From positions 137,236 to 201,235 of the forward strand of contig DHVX01000055.1 in the NCBI GenBank assembly GCA_002412885.1: a DNA stretch of 64,000 nucleotides, read 5' to 3'. This DNA is from Bacteroidales bacterium UBA5197 (GTDB lineage: Bacteria > Bacteroidota > Bacteroidia > Bacteroidales > Lentimicrobiaceae). Under the pieces are notes generated by a model. That model was not told the DNA's origin. It saw only the letters and a program-made list of their open reading frames with translations, and did not search any database. Shown here piece by piece: positions 26,847 through 35,126 of this stretch. Made by a program: the position numbers and the translations under genes. The stretch's first letter is position 1. Each line of letters begins with the position of its first letter.

Positions 26847-29204
26847 ATGGGTAAAACCGGTACATCCTCAAAGTTAAGCAGAGCAGGCACAGCTATCGCC
26901 ATTATCCTGCGGAAAAGGATTGTGATTGTTATAGCTTTGGTTGTCATTCTGCCATTTTTTGTGTTTCTGTTGCTGAATACCTTGTTCCCGCTTAAACCGC
27001 TACACCGCGATTTTTCCGCAACTGTAACCTCAGCCGACGGGCAATTGCTGCATGCGTTTCTCACCAACGACCATAAATGGAGGTTGAAAGCTGATCTCAT
27101 TGAGATTACCAACGATCTCAAAAAAACCATTGTTTTTAAAGAAGACAAGTACTTCTATCTTCATCCGGGAATAAATCCTGTTGCCATTGTAAGGGCAGTG
27201 GTAAATAACCTTCGGAAAGGAAGACGAACTTCAGGAGCTTCGACAATCACCATGCAACTGGCACGACTTCTGGAGCCTGCACCTCGAACTCCAGTGGTAA
27301 AAATCAGGGAAATGTTCAGGTCGCTGCAACTGGAGTGGTATCTGAGCAAAGACGAAATTTTGCAGCTTTATTTTAATCTTCTGCCTTACGGCGGAAATAT
27401 CGAAGGTGTAAAATCAGCATCTCTGATATATTTTGGCGAAGAGCCCGAAGCCCTTAGTCTGGCGCAGGTGGTTATGCTCACTGTAATTCCAAACGATCCG
27501 AATCAACTCAGGCCCGGCGCTGATGCAGCAAAGCTGATGAAATGGCGCAATCACTGGCTTACCGAAATGCGTAAGAAGAAATTATTTCCGGATGATGTGA
27601 TTGAAGATGCGCTGAATGAGCCTTTTACGTCCGCAAGGCACGATATTCCACGCGATGCACCGCATTTTGCCTATCGTTTCCGAAAATCCGGCACATCCGG
27701 AGAAATAAGATCGGCTTTAAACCCTGAAACACAGCACAGGGTTGAAACACAGGCAGCCAATTACGTCAGGAGGCTTCGCTCAATGCAGATCAACAATCTG
27801 GCGGTGCTGGTGGTTAACAATCAAACCATGGAAGTTGAGGCTTATGTGGGTTCTGCTGGTTTTAATGAAGATGCTTTTCAGGGTCAGGTTGACGGAATCA
27901 CTGCTTTGCGCTCACCGGGCTCTGCATTAAAGCCTTTGCTTTATGCGCTGGCATTTGACTATGGCCATATTACGCCTAAAATGGTGATTACCGATGTACC
28001 GCAGAACTTTGCCGGTTATCGTCCTGAAAATTACGACGAAACTTATCGTGGAAAAGTAACTGTGGAACAAGCGCTGGCATTGTCGCTCAATGTTCCTGCC
28101 GTGGAATTGCTTGAAAAACTTGGCGTTGATCGTTTCAACAATTCATTGGCTGATGCAGGATTCCGATGGATTGCCTCTAATAGAAAAAAGCTTGGTTTAT
28201 CAGTGATTCTTGGGGGATGCGGCACAACACTTGAAGAACTTACCGCACTTTATGCAGCTTTTGCCAACGATGGCGTTTACCATCCGTTAAGGTATTTACA
28301 GGGAAGCGACTCCCTGCCTTCAGATACGATCTGCTCGCCGGGAGCTGCTTTTATGATCACCGGAATCCTTACACAATTGCATCGTCCCGACCTGCCAAAT
28401 CAATATCAGATGGCGGCGAATCTCCCGAAAATTGCCTGGAAAACCGGAACTTCCTACGGACGCAGAGATGGATGGGCTATCGGATATAACCGCGAATACA
28501 CAATTGGTGTGTGGGTTGGTAATTTTCCCGGAAACGGTGTACCCGAACTTAATGGTGCTGAATTTGCCGTGCCATTGCTCTTCAATATCTTCAATTCCAT
28601 TCAACCGCGGCAATCTGACAACTGGTTTAACCCGCCGGCTGATCTTGATTTCCGGCTAGTCTGTTCCGAAACCGGAATGCCACCTGACACTTTTTGCCAT
28701 CATCAGATTATGGATTATTTCCTGCCGGGAATATCACCCTCCATGCGCTGCAATCATCTGCAAAAACAGTTTGTAAACGAATCAAAAACCATCAGTTATT
28801 GCCGGACATGCCTTCCCGAAAAAGGCTACCGGGAAGTGTTTTATCCCCACTACCCTTCCGGGCTGATATCGTGGTATAACGAAATGCAGATTCCGTATAA
28901 ATCTGTACCTCAGCACAATCCGGATTGTCCATCGGTAAAAGTCAGCGGTGCTCCGCTCATAACATCACTTACCGATGGCGCTGAATATCTGCTTTTCAGA
29001 GGACGAAAACAGCAACTGATGCTTACCTGTAATGCCGAAAACGGCGTGGCAAAAGTATATTGGTATCTGAATGATAAATTTTACAAAACAGCCAGTCCGA
29101 ATGAAAAAGTTTTCTTTTTACCTGATGCCGGCAATTATAAAATCAGTTGCACAGATGACCGGGGGCGAAACTCAGACATGTGGGTAAAGGTGACGTTTAT
29201 TTGA
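26847..29204 (+). CDS. pbpC: Penicillin-binding protein 1C
   Basis: 785 aa bifunctional peptidoglycan synthase anchored by an N-terminal helix (IVIVIALVVILPFFVFLLLN). The GT51 transglycosylase domain (about 60-240) has FKEDKYFYLHPGINP and TSGASTITMQLARLL. The transpeptidase domain (about 290-560) has the acylated serine motif SALK in RSPGSALKPLLYALAF and the KTGT motif in AWKTGTSYGRRDGWAIG. The C-terminal PBP1C-specific beta domain (about 690-785) ends in NYKISCTDDRGRNSDMWVKV. It begins 28 bp after the selD fusion on the same strand and may be read from it. Its 3' flank holds heptameric repeats. Confidence 0.93.
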   Translation: MGKTGTSSKLSRAGTAIAIILRKRIVIVIALVVILPFFVFLLLNTLFPLKPLHRDFSATVTSADGQLLHAFLTNDHKWRLKADLIEITNDLKKTIVFKEDKYFYLHPGINPVAIVRAVVNNLRKGRRTSGASTITMQLARLLEPAPRTPVVKIREMFRSLQLEWYLSKDEILQLYFNLLPYGGNIEGVKSASLIYFGEEPEALSLAQVVMLTVIPNDPNQLRPGADAAKLMKWRNHWLTEMRKKKLFPDDVIEDALNEPFTSARHDIPRDAPHFAYRFRKSGTSGEIRSALNPETQHRVETQAANYVRRLRSMQINNLAVLVVNNQTMEVEAYVGSAGFNEDAFQGQVDGITALRSPGSALKPLLYALAFDYGHITPKMVITDVPQNFAGYRPENYDETYRGKVTVEQALALSLNVPAVELLEKLGVDRFNNSLADAGFRWIASNRKKLGLSVILGGCGTTLEELTALYAAFANDGVYHPLRYLQGSDSLPSDTICSPGAAFMITGILTQLHRPDLPNQYQMAANLPKIAWKTGTSYGRRDGWAIGYNREYTIGVWVGNFPGNGVPELNGAEFAVPLLFNIFNSIQPRQSDNWFNPPADLDFRLVCSETGMPPDTFCHHQIMDYFLPGISPSMRCNHLQKQFVNESKTISYCRTCLPEKGYREVFYPHYPSGLISWYNEMQIPYKSVPQHNPDCPSVKVSGAPLITSLTDGAEYLLFRGRKQQLMLTCNAENGVAKVYWYLNDKFYKTASPNEKVFFLPDAGNYKISCTDDRGRNSDMWVKVTFI

Positions 29205-29218
29205 GAACAAATGATGAC

Positions 29219-29239
29219 AGAGGTCAGAGGTCAGAGGTC
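29219..29239. repeat. Heptamer array: three perfect AGAGGTC units
   Basis: Three tandem copies of AGAGGTC, starting 15 nt after the pbpC stop. Same 7-bp period as the arrays at 29290, 32451, 37911 and the inverted one at 54019, but with a different unit. Confidence 0.8.
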
Positions 29240-29244
29240 TGCCC

Positions 29245-29294
29245 GGATTGAGGACCTCACAAGTCGAAAATAAGAAGACTTGTTAGGTCAATCC
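29245..29294 (+). terminator. Imperfect hairpin downstream of pbpC
   Basis: Left arm 29245-29265 (GGATTGA..CCTCACAAGTC) pairs imperfectly with 29277-29294 (GACTTGTTAGGTCAATCC) around a loop of about 11 nt. No T-run follows, so it may be a transcript-end structure or just part of the repeat landscape rather than a classical terminator. Confidence 0.35.
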
Positions 29295-29345
29295 GAAATC
29301 CAAAATATAAAATCCGAAATCCGAAATCCGAAATCCGAAATCCCT
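29290..29345. repeat. Heptamer array: AATCCGA-type, eight units
   Basis: Eight units of 7 bp; five read AATCCGA exactly, the others AATCCAA, AATATAA and a last AATCCCT. It ends 12 nt before the ychF promoter. The array keeps an open frame, which is why the ychF frame appears to extend upstream to 29280 with KSEIRNPKSEI-like residues; these are not expected to be translated. Confidence 0.85.
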
Positions 29346-29356
29346 TCCCTTTTACC

Positions 29357-29364
29357 TATCTTTG
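29357..29364 (+). promoter_or_regulatory. -7 promoter element (TATCTTTG) of ychF
   Basis: TATCTTTG, exact match, 29 nt before the ATG at 29394. The following bases TTTGCACCCCAAAAACAAA (29361-29379) are identical to those downstream of the prfA promoter at 54288-54306. Confidence 0.65.
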
Positions 29365-29393
29365 CACCCCAAAAACAAATACATTTCAAACCT

Positions 29394-30491
29394 ATGGCAT
29401 TAAAATGCGGCATCGTTGGACTTACCAACATTGGTAAAACCACGATTTTCAATTGCATCTCCAATACAAAAGGGCAGACTTCAAACTTCGCTTACAGCAC
29501 CAATAAATCAAATCTCGGGCAGGTAAATGTTCCTGACGACAGGTTGATTGAAATTGACAATCTGATTCATTCGGCTAGAATAGTGCCTGTAACGGTTGAG
29601 ATTATGGACATTCCCGGACTGGCGAAAGGTGCAAGTCAGGGCGAAGGTGTTGGAAACAAGTTTCTTGCCGACATACAGCAAACCGATGCCATTATTCATG
29701 TGGTTCGTTGTTTTGATGACGAAAACCTGCCACATGTTGAAGGTTCTGTAAATCCGGTGCGCGATCGCGAAATTGTTGATCTGGAGCTTCAGATTCGTGA
29801 CCTTGATCTGGTTGAACGAAAGATTCAGCGCCTTGAGAAAGCCGCCAAAACCGGCGATAAAGATGCCAAACATGGTGTTGATGTTCTGACTTCAGTAAAA
29901 AACCATCTTGAAGATTTTCAATCGGTCCGCACCCTTGAAATCGCAGAAACTGACCGCCGATTTATCGATGATATGTATCTGCTTACCGACAAACCGGTGA
30001 TATATGTTTGCAATGTTGACGATGCTTCTGCCGTTTCCGGAAATAAATATACTGAAGCGCTCAAAGAGGCCGTTAAAAACGAAAATACCGAAGTAATTAT
30101 CATTGCAGGTGCCCTCGAAGCTGAAATTGCTGAGCTTGAAAGTGCCGAAGACCGCAAGGTTTTCCTTGAAGATGCCGGCCTCACTGAGCCAGGTGTAAAC
30201 CGACTGGTTCGCTCGGCTTATGCAATTCTGAACCTTCAGTCATTTTTTACAGCCGGGCCAATGGAAGTCCGTGCATGGACCATAAAAAAAGGAATGACTG
30301 CTCCGCAGGCTGCAGGTGTGATCCACAGCGACCTTGAGCGGGGATTTATACGTGCCGAAGTAATGAAATACACAGACTTTGTCGCCCTCAAATCTGAGCA
30401 TGCCTGCCGCACTGCCGGCAAACTGGCTGTTGAAGGAAAAAGTTATGTGATTCAAGATGGTGATATTATCAACATCAGGTTTAATGTGTAA
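29394..30491 (+). CDS. ychF: Obg-family ATPase/GTPase YchF
   Basis: 365 aa ribosome-associated P-loop NTPase; YchF proteins prefer ATP. G1 is GIVGLTNIGKTTIF (family form GLPNVGKST, here with Thr-Asn-Ile and a second Thr), G2/G3 follow with VEIMDIPGLAKGASQGEGVG, and the helical insert is QIRDLDLVERKIQRLEKAAK. The C-terminal TGS domain is seen in RAWTIKKGMTAPQAAGVIHS and FIRAEVMKYTDF. ATG 29394 begins with MALKCGIVGL as in homologues and lies after the promoter; the longer frame runs into the heptamer array. It ends at a strong bidirectional hairpin. Confidence 0.95.
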   Translation: MALKCGIVGLTNIGKTTIFNCISNTKGQTSNFAYSTNKSNLGQVNVPDDRLIEIDNLIHSARIVPVTVEIMDIPGLAKGASQGEGVGNKFLADIQQTDAIIHVVRCFDDENLPHVEGSVNPVRDREIVDLELQIRDLDLVERKIQRLEKAAKTGDKDAKHGVDVLTSVKNHLEDFQSVRTLEIAETDRRFIDDMYLLTDKPVIYVCNVDDASAVSGNKYTEALKEAVKNENTEVIIIAGALEAEIAELESAEDRKVFLEDAGLTEPGVNRLVRSAYAILNLQSFFTAGPMEVRAWTIKKGMTAPQAAGVIHSDLERGFIRAEVMKYTDFVALKSEHACRTAGKLAVEGKSYVIQDGDIINIRFNV

Positions 30492-30527
30492 ATCAGATAG
30501 TTGACGATACCTAATCTACTAAAACAT

Positions 30528-30563
30528 AAAATCCGGATTCAGAAATTTCTGAATCCGGATTTT
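30528..30563. terminator. Bidirectional intrinsic terminator between ychF and the PLP enzyme
   Basis: Perfect 36-bp palindrome (arms AAAATCCGGATTCAGAAA / TTTCTGAATCCGGATTTT), flanked by A-rich sequence on the left and T-rich sequence on the right, between two converging genes. Confidence 0.9.
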
Positions 30564-30593
30564 TATTTTTATACAGTCAAATCTGATCGCTGA

Positions 30594-31796
30594 TTATTTC
30601 AGTACACCAACTTTTTTAAGACTGCCTTCGATTTTCAGCCAGCTGCGTTCAATGTCGTTATCAAGTCCTACACTATAACGAACCAAACCTTCGCTCAGGC
30701 CCATTTCGCGCTGAACTTCATCGGGTACTTCACTTGAAGTACTTTTACCGGAATTACTGAAAAGCGTTTTAAAATATCCAAGGCTTACTGCCAGATATCC
30801 GACATCATTTGCTTCCATATCTTCCATAAATATCGATGCCTTTTCAGATGTATCCAGATCAATCGCGATCATTCCACCAAACCCGAACTGAGGATTCATC
30901 ATTGACTTCAGCAAATCATGACCCGGATGTGATGGCAAACCGGGATAAATTGTGCGTAAACCTGCAGCTTCAAATCTTTCGGCAAGATAAGCAGCATTGT
31001 AACTGTGCTGCTTCATGCGGATATGCAGTGTATGGATATTTTTAAGAATAGACGAGGAACGGTATGGATCAAGCACCGGACCAAGAAGCATTGCAGTTCC
31101 GTCGTTTACATCAATCATTGAGTTGATAAATTCGTTGGTTGAACAGATGGCTCCGGCAACGCAATCATTTTTACCGTTTACAAATTTGGTGAGGCTATAA
31201 ACCACAATATGCGCGCCCAAACGTGCAGGGCTTACAATCATCGGGGTAAAGGTATTGTCAACCACAAGTTTGATTTCGTGCTTGTTGGCGATGGCCGCCA
31301 ATGCAGGAATATCAGAAATCTGCAGAAGCGGATTTGTCATGGTTTCGGTATAAATCATCCGGGTATTTGGTCGGATGGCTGCTTCAACCGCTTTTAAGTC
31401 GGTGATGTCAACAAAAGAAACCTGCACATTGAATTTCTTCAGGTAATTTGCTAAAAATGCAAATGTTCCGCCATAAGTGGTGATGCTTGAAACGATATGA
31501 TCGCCGCAACTGATCAAATGAAGAATTGTGGAAGTGATTGCTCCCATTCCACTACCGGTCACCCAGCCTGCTTCGGTACCTTCCATTGCAGCCATCGCAT
31601 CAGCAAGATATTTGTTGCTCGGATTCCAGTGGCGTGAATAAAGAAAACAACCTTCAGCTTCGCCATGAAAAGTATCCACCATGGTTTTGGCCTGCATAAA
31701 GGTAAATGTGGCGGAATCACAGATGGATGGATTAACATCGCCATACTCTCCGAACTGGCGGAGGTCCTGAATCTGACTTGCGGGATCGAATTTCAT
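30594..31796 (-). CDS. Cys/Met-metabolism PLP enzyme (gamma-lyase/synthase family)
   Basis: 400 aa, fold type I PLP enzyme of the cystathionine gamma-synthase / methionine gamma-lyase family. Seen: YSRHWNPSNKYLADAMAAME, the cofactor region TGSGMGAITSTI, VVDNTFTPMIVSPARLGA, and the PLP lysine in VVYSLTKFVNGKNDCVAG. The C-terminal part has YLAVSLGYFKTLFSNSGKST followed by GLVRYSVGLDND. The substrate is uncertain; methionine gamma-lyase, homocysteine desulfhydrase and O-acylhomoserine sulfhydrylase are all possible. The divergent Lrp/AsnC regulator 186 bp away is a likely controller, since such regulators often sense the amino acid handled by their neighbour. Confidence 0.87.
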   Translation of the reverse strand: MKFDPASQIQDLRQFGEYGDVNPSICDSATFTFMQAKTMVDTFHGEAEGCFLYSRHWNPSNKYLADAMAAMEGTEAGWVTGSGMGAITSTILHLISCGDHIVSSITTYGGTFAFLANYLKKFNVQVSFVDITDLKAVEAAIRPNTRMIYTETMTNPLLQISDIPALAAIANKHEIKLVVDNTFTPMIVSPARLGAHIVVYSLTKFVNGKNDCVAGAICSTNEFINSMIDVNDGTAMLLGPVLDPYRSSSILKNIHTLHIRMKQHSYNAAYLAERFEAAGLRTIYPGLPSHPGHDLLKSMMNPQFGFGGMIAIDLDTSEKASIFMEDMEANDVGYLAVSLGYFKTLFSNSGKSTSSEVPDEVQREMGLSEGLVRYSVGLDNDIERSWLKIEGSLKKVGVLK

Positions 31797-31853
31797 AATA
31801 TTTTGGTTTTAAAGGGTTTTCAAAATCTTTTGCCGGTTTGAGAACCGACCTGA

Positions 31854-31884
31854 CAAAAATATCATTATTACATCAATGGTCAAT
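31854..31884 (-). promoter_or_regulatory. Bacteroidota-type promoter of the PLP enzyme gene
   Basis: On the minus strand: ATTG at 31881-31884, 19-nt spacer, TATTTTTG at 31854-31861. The leader to the ATG at 31796 is about 50 nt and contains a small hairpin (CGGTT..AACCG). No known riboswitch consensus is visible. Confidence 0.62.
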
Positions 31885-31982
31885 CAATTTTGATATTATT
31901 ACGGATTATTCACTGAAGTATTTAAATATTGTTATAATTCTACCGATTTTTGCAAAAATATCTAATCTAAACTGCCTGAAAT

Positions 31983-32450
31983 ATGATCCACAACTTTCAT
32001 CTTGATAGTCTTGACAAAAAAATCATCAATTTTCTGAATGAAGATGCCCGAATGCCGTTTGTTGAAGTTGCCCGCCGATGCAAGGTTTCGGGAGCAGCCA
32101 TCCACCAACGGGTTGCAAAAATGGAAGAAGCAGGAGTTATTTCAGGTTCTTCACTCAGGTTAAACCCAAAGGGAATGGGGTATCAGACTTGTGCATTCAT
32201 TGGAATTCAGGTAAACCTCACCAGCACATCAACACACGATGAGGTGTTCAGGAAAATCAAGAAAATTCCGGATATCGTGGAATGTCACCATATTTCAGGG
32301 AAATATTCACTGTTAGTAAAGCTTTTTACACGCAACAATGAGCATCTGAAGCAGGTGATTGTAGAGCAGATTCAGTCAATTCCTGAAATTACCTTCACCG
32401 AAACATTTATCTCGCTTGAAACAGGGTTTGAGAGGGAACTGGGAATGTAA
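31983..32450 (+). CDS. Lrp/AsnC-family transcriptional regulator
   Basis: 155 aa. The N-terminal winged helix-turn-helix is in LDSLDKKIINFLNEDARMPF followed by VEVARRCKVSGAAIHQRVAK. The C-terminal RAM (ligand-binding, oligomerising) domain is seen in GYQTCAFIGIQVNLTSTSTH and IVECHHISGKYSLLVKLFTR. It is transcribed away from the PLP enzyme gene, so autoregulation and control of that gene from the shared 186-bp region are likely (inference from arrangement). The gene is followed directly by a 7-bp-period array. Confidence 0.93.
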   Translation: MIHNFHLDSLDKKIINFLNEDARMPFVEVARRCKVSGAAIHQRVAKMEEAGVISGSSLRLNPKGMGYQTCAFIGIQVNLTSTSTHDEVFRKIKKIPDIVECHHISGKYSLLVKLFTRNNEHLKQVIVEQIQSIPEITFTETFISLETGFERELGM

Positions 32451-32485
32451 AGTGAAAAGTGAAGAGTGAAAAATGAAGAGTGAAA
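32451..32485. repeat. Heptamer array: AGTGAAA-type, five units
   Basis: Five 7-bp units (AGTGAAA, AGTGAAG, AGTGAAA, AATGAAG, AGTGAAA) beginning at the base right after the stop codon of the Lrp-type gene. Confidence 0.85.
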
Positions 32486-32530
32486 TACTAATTAAAAATC
32501 AATACCAGGAACTGAGTAGATTTCCAAAAA

Positions 32531-33517
32531 CTATTTGTCTTTTTCTGAATCCTTGCCGACTTTGTAAGACAAAACAAATTCAAAATAATCAAAATCCGGA
32601 TGATCGCCAGAAACCTTATCAGAAAAATGATTCGGTGCTACAGATGCCCCAATTCGGAATTTTCCAGTAATATCAACCCCTGCAGAAACATGTAATCCGG
32701 TTGGAAACATCCATCTTGACATGTGATCATACTTATCATTACTTTTATTGTGGACATAAGCATAACCCAACCAGAATTTGTCTAAAAAACTGGTAGTAAG
32801 ATTTAAATTGTAAAGAGGAGAATAACTCCTGGTCCCCTCATAATTTGATTCACTATTAGGATAAAAAACTGCATAAATTCCCGGTGTAATGCCAAATCTC
32901 GGCCCGATCATAAACTTATAAGAAGAAAAAGCATTTACCACGGGGGAATTAAAAATATTGGGTTCTCTTACAATGTTGCCATCTCTGAATCTAATTCCAA
33001 CACTCACTCCTAAATCGAAGTTCTTGTAATTATATGCAACACCTGGCACATAAAACAGCCTTGAGAAGTTGGCCCCATTGAGATGACTGATATTTGAAAA
33101 TATCATTCCTACATAAATGCCAGCCCCGATTACCCCAGCATCATGGAGGTCGAAATGATAAGAATAACTAATTCCGGCAACATGTTGAGACCAGTAATTT
33201 TCAATCTGCTCATATGAATAAGAAACGCCTACCCCTCCTTCCATTGCAGGTGAATTTTTCTCAAAAGACACTGATGCTGACTTAATTTCAGGAGTATAAC
33301 CAAGTTTCGGATAGTATTTAGCATTCAGGGTAGCTAATGTTTTTTGATGCAATCCGGTTGCACCGGGATTAAAAACAGAAATGGTATTTCTGTACATAAC
33401 ATAGTTTGAAGATTCCTGACCCAAGCCCGGTAAATAAGTAAACACAATAATCAGAATAAAGGATAGCCTGAGTTTTGCTGGAAAATTAGCGACCAATTGA
33501 TTTCTTAGAGTTTGCAT
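32531..33517 (-). CDS. PorP/SprF-family type IX secretion outer-membrane protein
   Basis: 328 aa beta-barrel protein. The signal peptide (LRLSFILIIVFTYLPGLGQE) is followed by the family start SSNYVMYRNTISVFNPGATG, the characteristic 'NPG.TG' after a short export signal. Later GVGVSYSYEQIENYWSQHVA, ISYSYHFDLHDAGVIGAGIY and a terminal aromatic strand (YFEFVLSYKVGKDS) fit an outer-membrane barrel. PorP/SprF proteins anchor or help secrete specific T9SS cargo. It is next to a paralogue (33630-34595) and to a T9SS cargo gene on the other strand. Start could be MQTLRN at 33517, used here. Confidence 0.85.
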   Translation of the reverse strand: MQTLRNQLVANFPAKLRLSFILIIVFTYLPGLGQESSNYVMYRNTISVFNPGATGLHQKTLATLNAKYYPKLGYTPEIKSASVSFEKNSPAMEGGVGVSYSYEQIENYWSQHVAGISYSYHFDLHDAGVIGAGIYVGMIFSNISHLNGANFSRLFYVPGVAYNYKNFDLGVSVGIRFRDGNIVREPNIFNSPVVNAFSSYKFMIGPRFGITPGIYAVFYPNSESNYEGTRSYSPLYNLNLTTSFLDKFWLGYAYVHNKSNDKYDHMSRWMFPTGLHVSAGVDITGKFRIGASVAPNHFSDKVSGDHPDFDYFEFVLSYKVGKDSEKDK

Positions 33518-33629
33518 AATTTTGGAAATGAGGTTTAGAAGAATAATTGTATGATTTTGGGTTTATTTACATTGAGACTTTTGACAGGTGGATCACATCA
33601 TTTATCCTTGCGATAGCTCATCTTCAAAA

Positions 33630-34595
33630 CTAATTAAGAATTAATGCCAGCACCAGCTCATGATAATCAACAGACCATCCAACATTGTCAGAATTCCGGC
33701 TTTGTGTATAACCAATTCTGTACTTTCCATGAATATCAATACCTGCGCTAAAGTATAGTGAACTGTCTTTCCGCTTAACCCGATATAATGTTGAAAAAGT
33801 ACCTGCTGCCCAGAATCTTTGTTTGTAGTCAAACATTAACTTATAATCGGTTTTGAGCATTTCATCAGAAAATGCTACAACATAAACTGAAGGAATTAAG
33901 GTATGTTTGCCCTTAAGCTTCACATCAAATGAAGCATTGATATTTAATGCATAACCCTGTTTGTTGAAAAATAAGGAAGGTTTTTTCTTCGCAGGAATAG
34001 GGTACATCTCCCCAATTCCAATCCCAAAATTTAAATTCCGTAACTTATAAGCCAGACCAAGATTTAAATAAGTTTTCGCCCCGGTTGTGTCAATGATAAT
34101 GTGATGATCCCCAAAAGCAAGAGTTAAATCTTCATAAGTTCTGTAAATGCGTCCTGCCGAGATGCCAATACCCAAAATCCCGTAGTCATTCAGGTAAAGA
34201 TGATATGCATAATTCACTGCCAAAGTGAAGTCAATTAAGTTCGTTAGTTGATATAAAAGATTTCCGTTTTCATATGAAACATTGACTCCAATCCCACTTG
34301 ATAGCTTTTCCAGCTTTTGTTCATAAATCAAGGTTTCTGTATTAAAAAAGTACAAACTATTTTTATTCGGAAAATTAGAGCTTAATGAAGCAAAATATTT
34401 ACTCTGAAGCCCGGTGTAACCCGGATTAAAAGCAGAATAACTGTTTTGGTACATAATGTATTTTGAAGATTCCTGTGCTTTGCTATCCTGGAAGGGAAGC
34501 AGGAAAAGGAATAACAGAAATGCTTCAATACCCAGTGCAAATTTTCCACTTTTGTTGTTTTTGGAAACTCCGGGATTCCTTCTATCTGAATTCAT
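33630..34595 (-). CDS. PorP/SprF-family type IX secretion outer-membrane protein, second copy
   Basis: 321 aa, paralogue of the downstream gene. After a basic N-region and hydrophobic signal (GIEAFLLFLFLLPFQDSKAQ) comes ESSKYIMYQNSYSAFNPGYT, matching the other copy's ESSNYVMYRNTISVFNPGAT. Barrel-like strands (DFTLAVNYAYHLYLNDYGIL, LNLGLAYKLRNLNFGIGIGE) end in WSVDYHELVLALILN. The two copies share the start and the barrel plan but differ in the middle, consistent with recognising different partners. 112 bp separate them; probably co-transcribed. Confidence 0.85.
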   Translation of the reverse strand: MNSDRRNPGVSKNNKSGKFALGIEAFLLFLFLLPFQDSKAQESSKYIMYQNSYSAFNPGYTGLQSKYFASLSSNFPNKNSLYFFNTETLIYEQKLEKLSSGIGVNVSYENGNLLYQLTNLIDFTLAVNYAYHLYLNDYGILGIGISAGRIYRTYEDLTLAFGDHHIIIDTTGAKTYLNLGLAYKLRNLNFGIGIGEMYPIPAKKKPSLFFNKQGYALNINASFDVKLKGKHTLIPSVYVVAFSDEMLKTDYKLMFDYKQRFWAAGTFSTLYRVKRKDSSLYFSAGIDIHGKYRIGYTQSRNSDNVGWSVDYHELVLALILN

Positions 34596-35126
34596 AAAAT
34601 TTCTTAATTATTTAAGGATAATTAATTATTGAATCGGACTGTTTTTACAAAAAATGATAAAGTTGAATACCTGGCAAAAATATGTTATTGAAAAATAAAT
34701 TGCAACTAATCTGGAAATGTTTGTTTCACTTGCTTTGCCCGGCTGGCTGCATCTGCATTGCCACTTCGAATACGTTCATTATTAAACTGTAAGATGAGCA
34801 TATTGAAACTGCAAAATGCCTGATAATTGCAAATTATCCTTTGTTCCGAGCGGCATTGCAACCGACCGAAGGGAGCCCTCCAAAGGCGGGCAGGCTCAGC
34901 GAAGCTAAATGCCATCAGCGCTGGTGTTATTACAAATGCTGCTCATCGGAGCAGGTAAAGCAAGTAGTGCAGAAAATCTAAAAATCCGCAGCTTAAGATT
35001 TCAGATTTAAATTTAAACAAAAAAGTTATATTTTTATTCTCGGAATTATATAAATTAGCAAGTTCAAAGTCTTAAAAATCCTTTCCCGTTTTAAATTCTG
35101 GAAATTCAATTTGCAAAATAACTATT
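34596..35126. other. 531-bp intergenic region with a GC-rich island
   Basis: No supportable gene. Mostly AT-rich, but about 34838-34908 is clearly GC-rich (pieces such as CGACCGAAGGGAGCCCTCC, GGCGGGCAGGCTCAGCGAAG), unlike its surroundings. The open frame through it on the minus strand (34706-34915) has a composition unlike the neighbouring proteins. A near -7 box (TTCAATTTGC, one mismatch) lies at about 35105-35114, 13 nt before the next gene. Confidence 0.5.

Noticed and set aside
29280..29393. N-terminal extension of YchF encoded by the heptamer array
   Set aside because: The array is 7-bp periodic non-coding DNA, the -7 promoter lies downstream of most of it, and YchF proteins begin at the ATG at 29394.
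31797..31853. Possible SAM riboswitch in the leader of the PLP enzyme gene
   Set aside because: Only a small 5-bp hairpin is visible; no known SAM riboswitch core could be recognised.
34706..34915. Minus-strand open frame of 69 codons in a spacer
   Set aside because: It runs through the GC-rich island, has no recognisable domain, and its composition does not match neighbouring genes.
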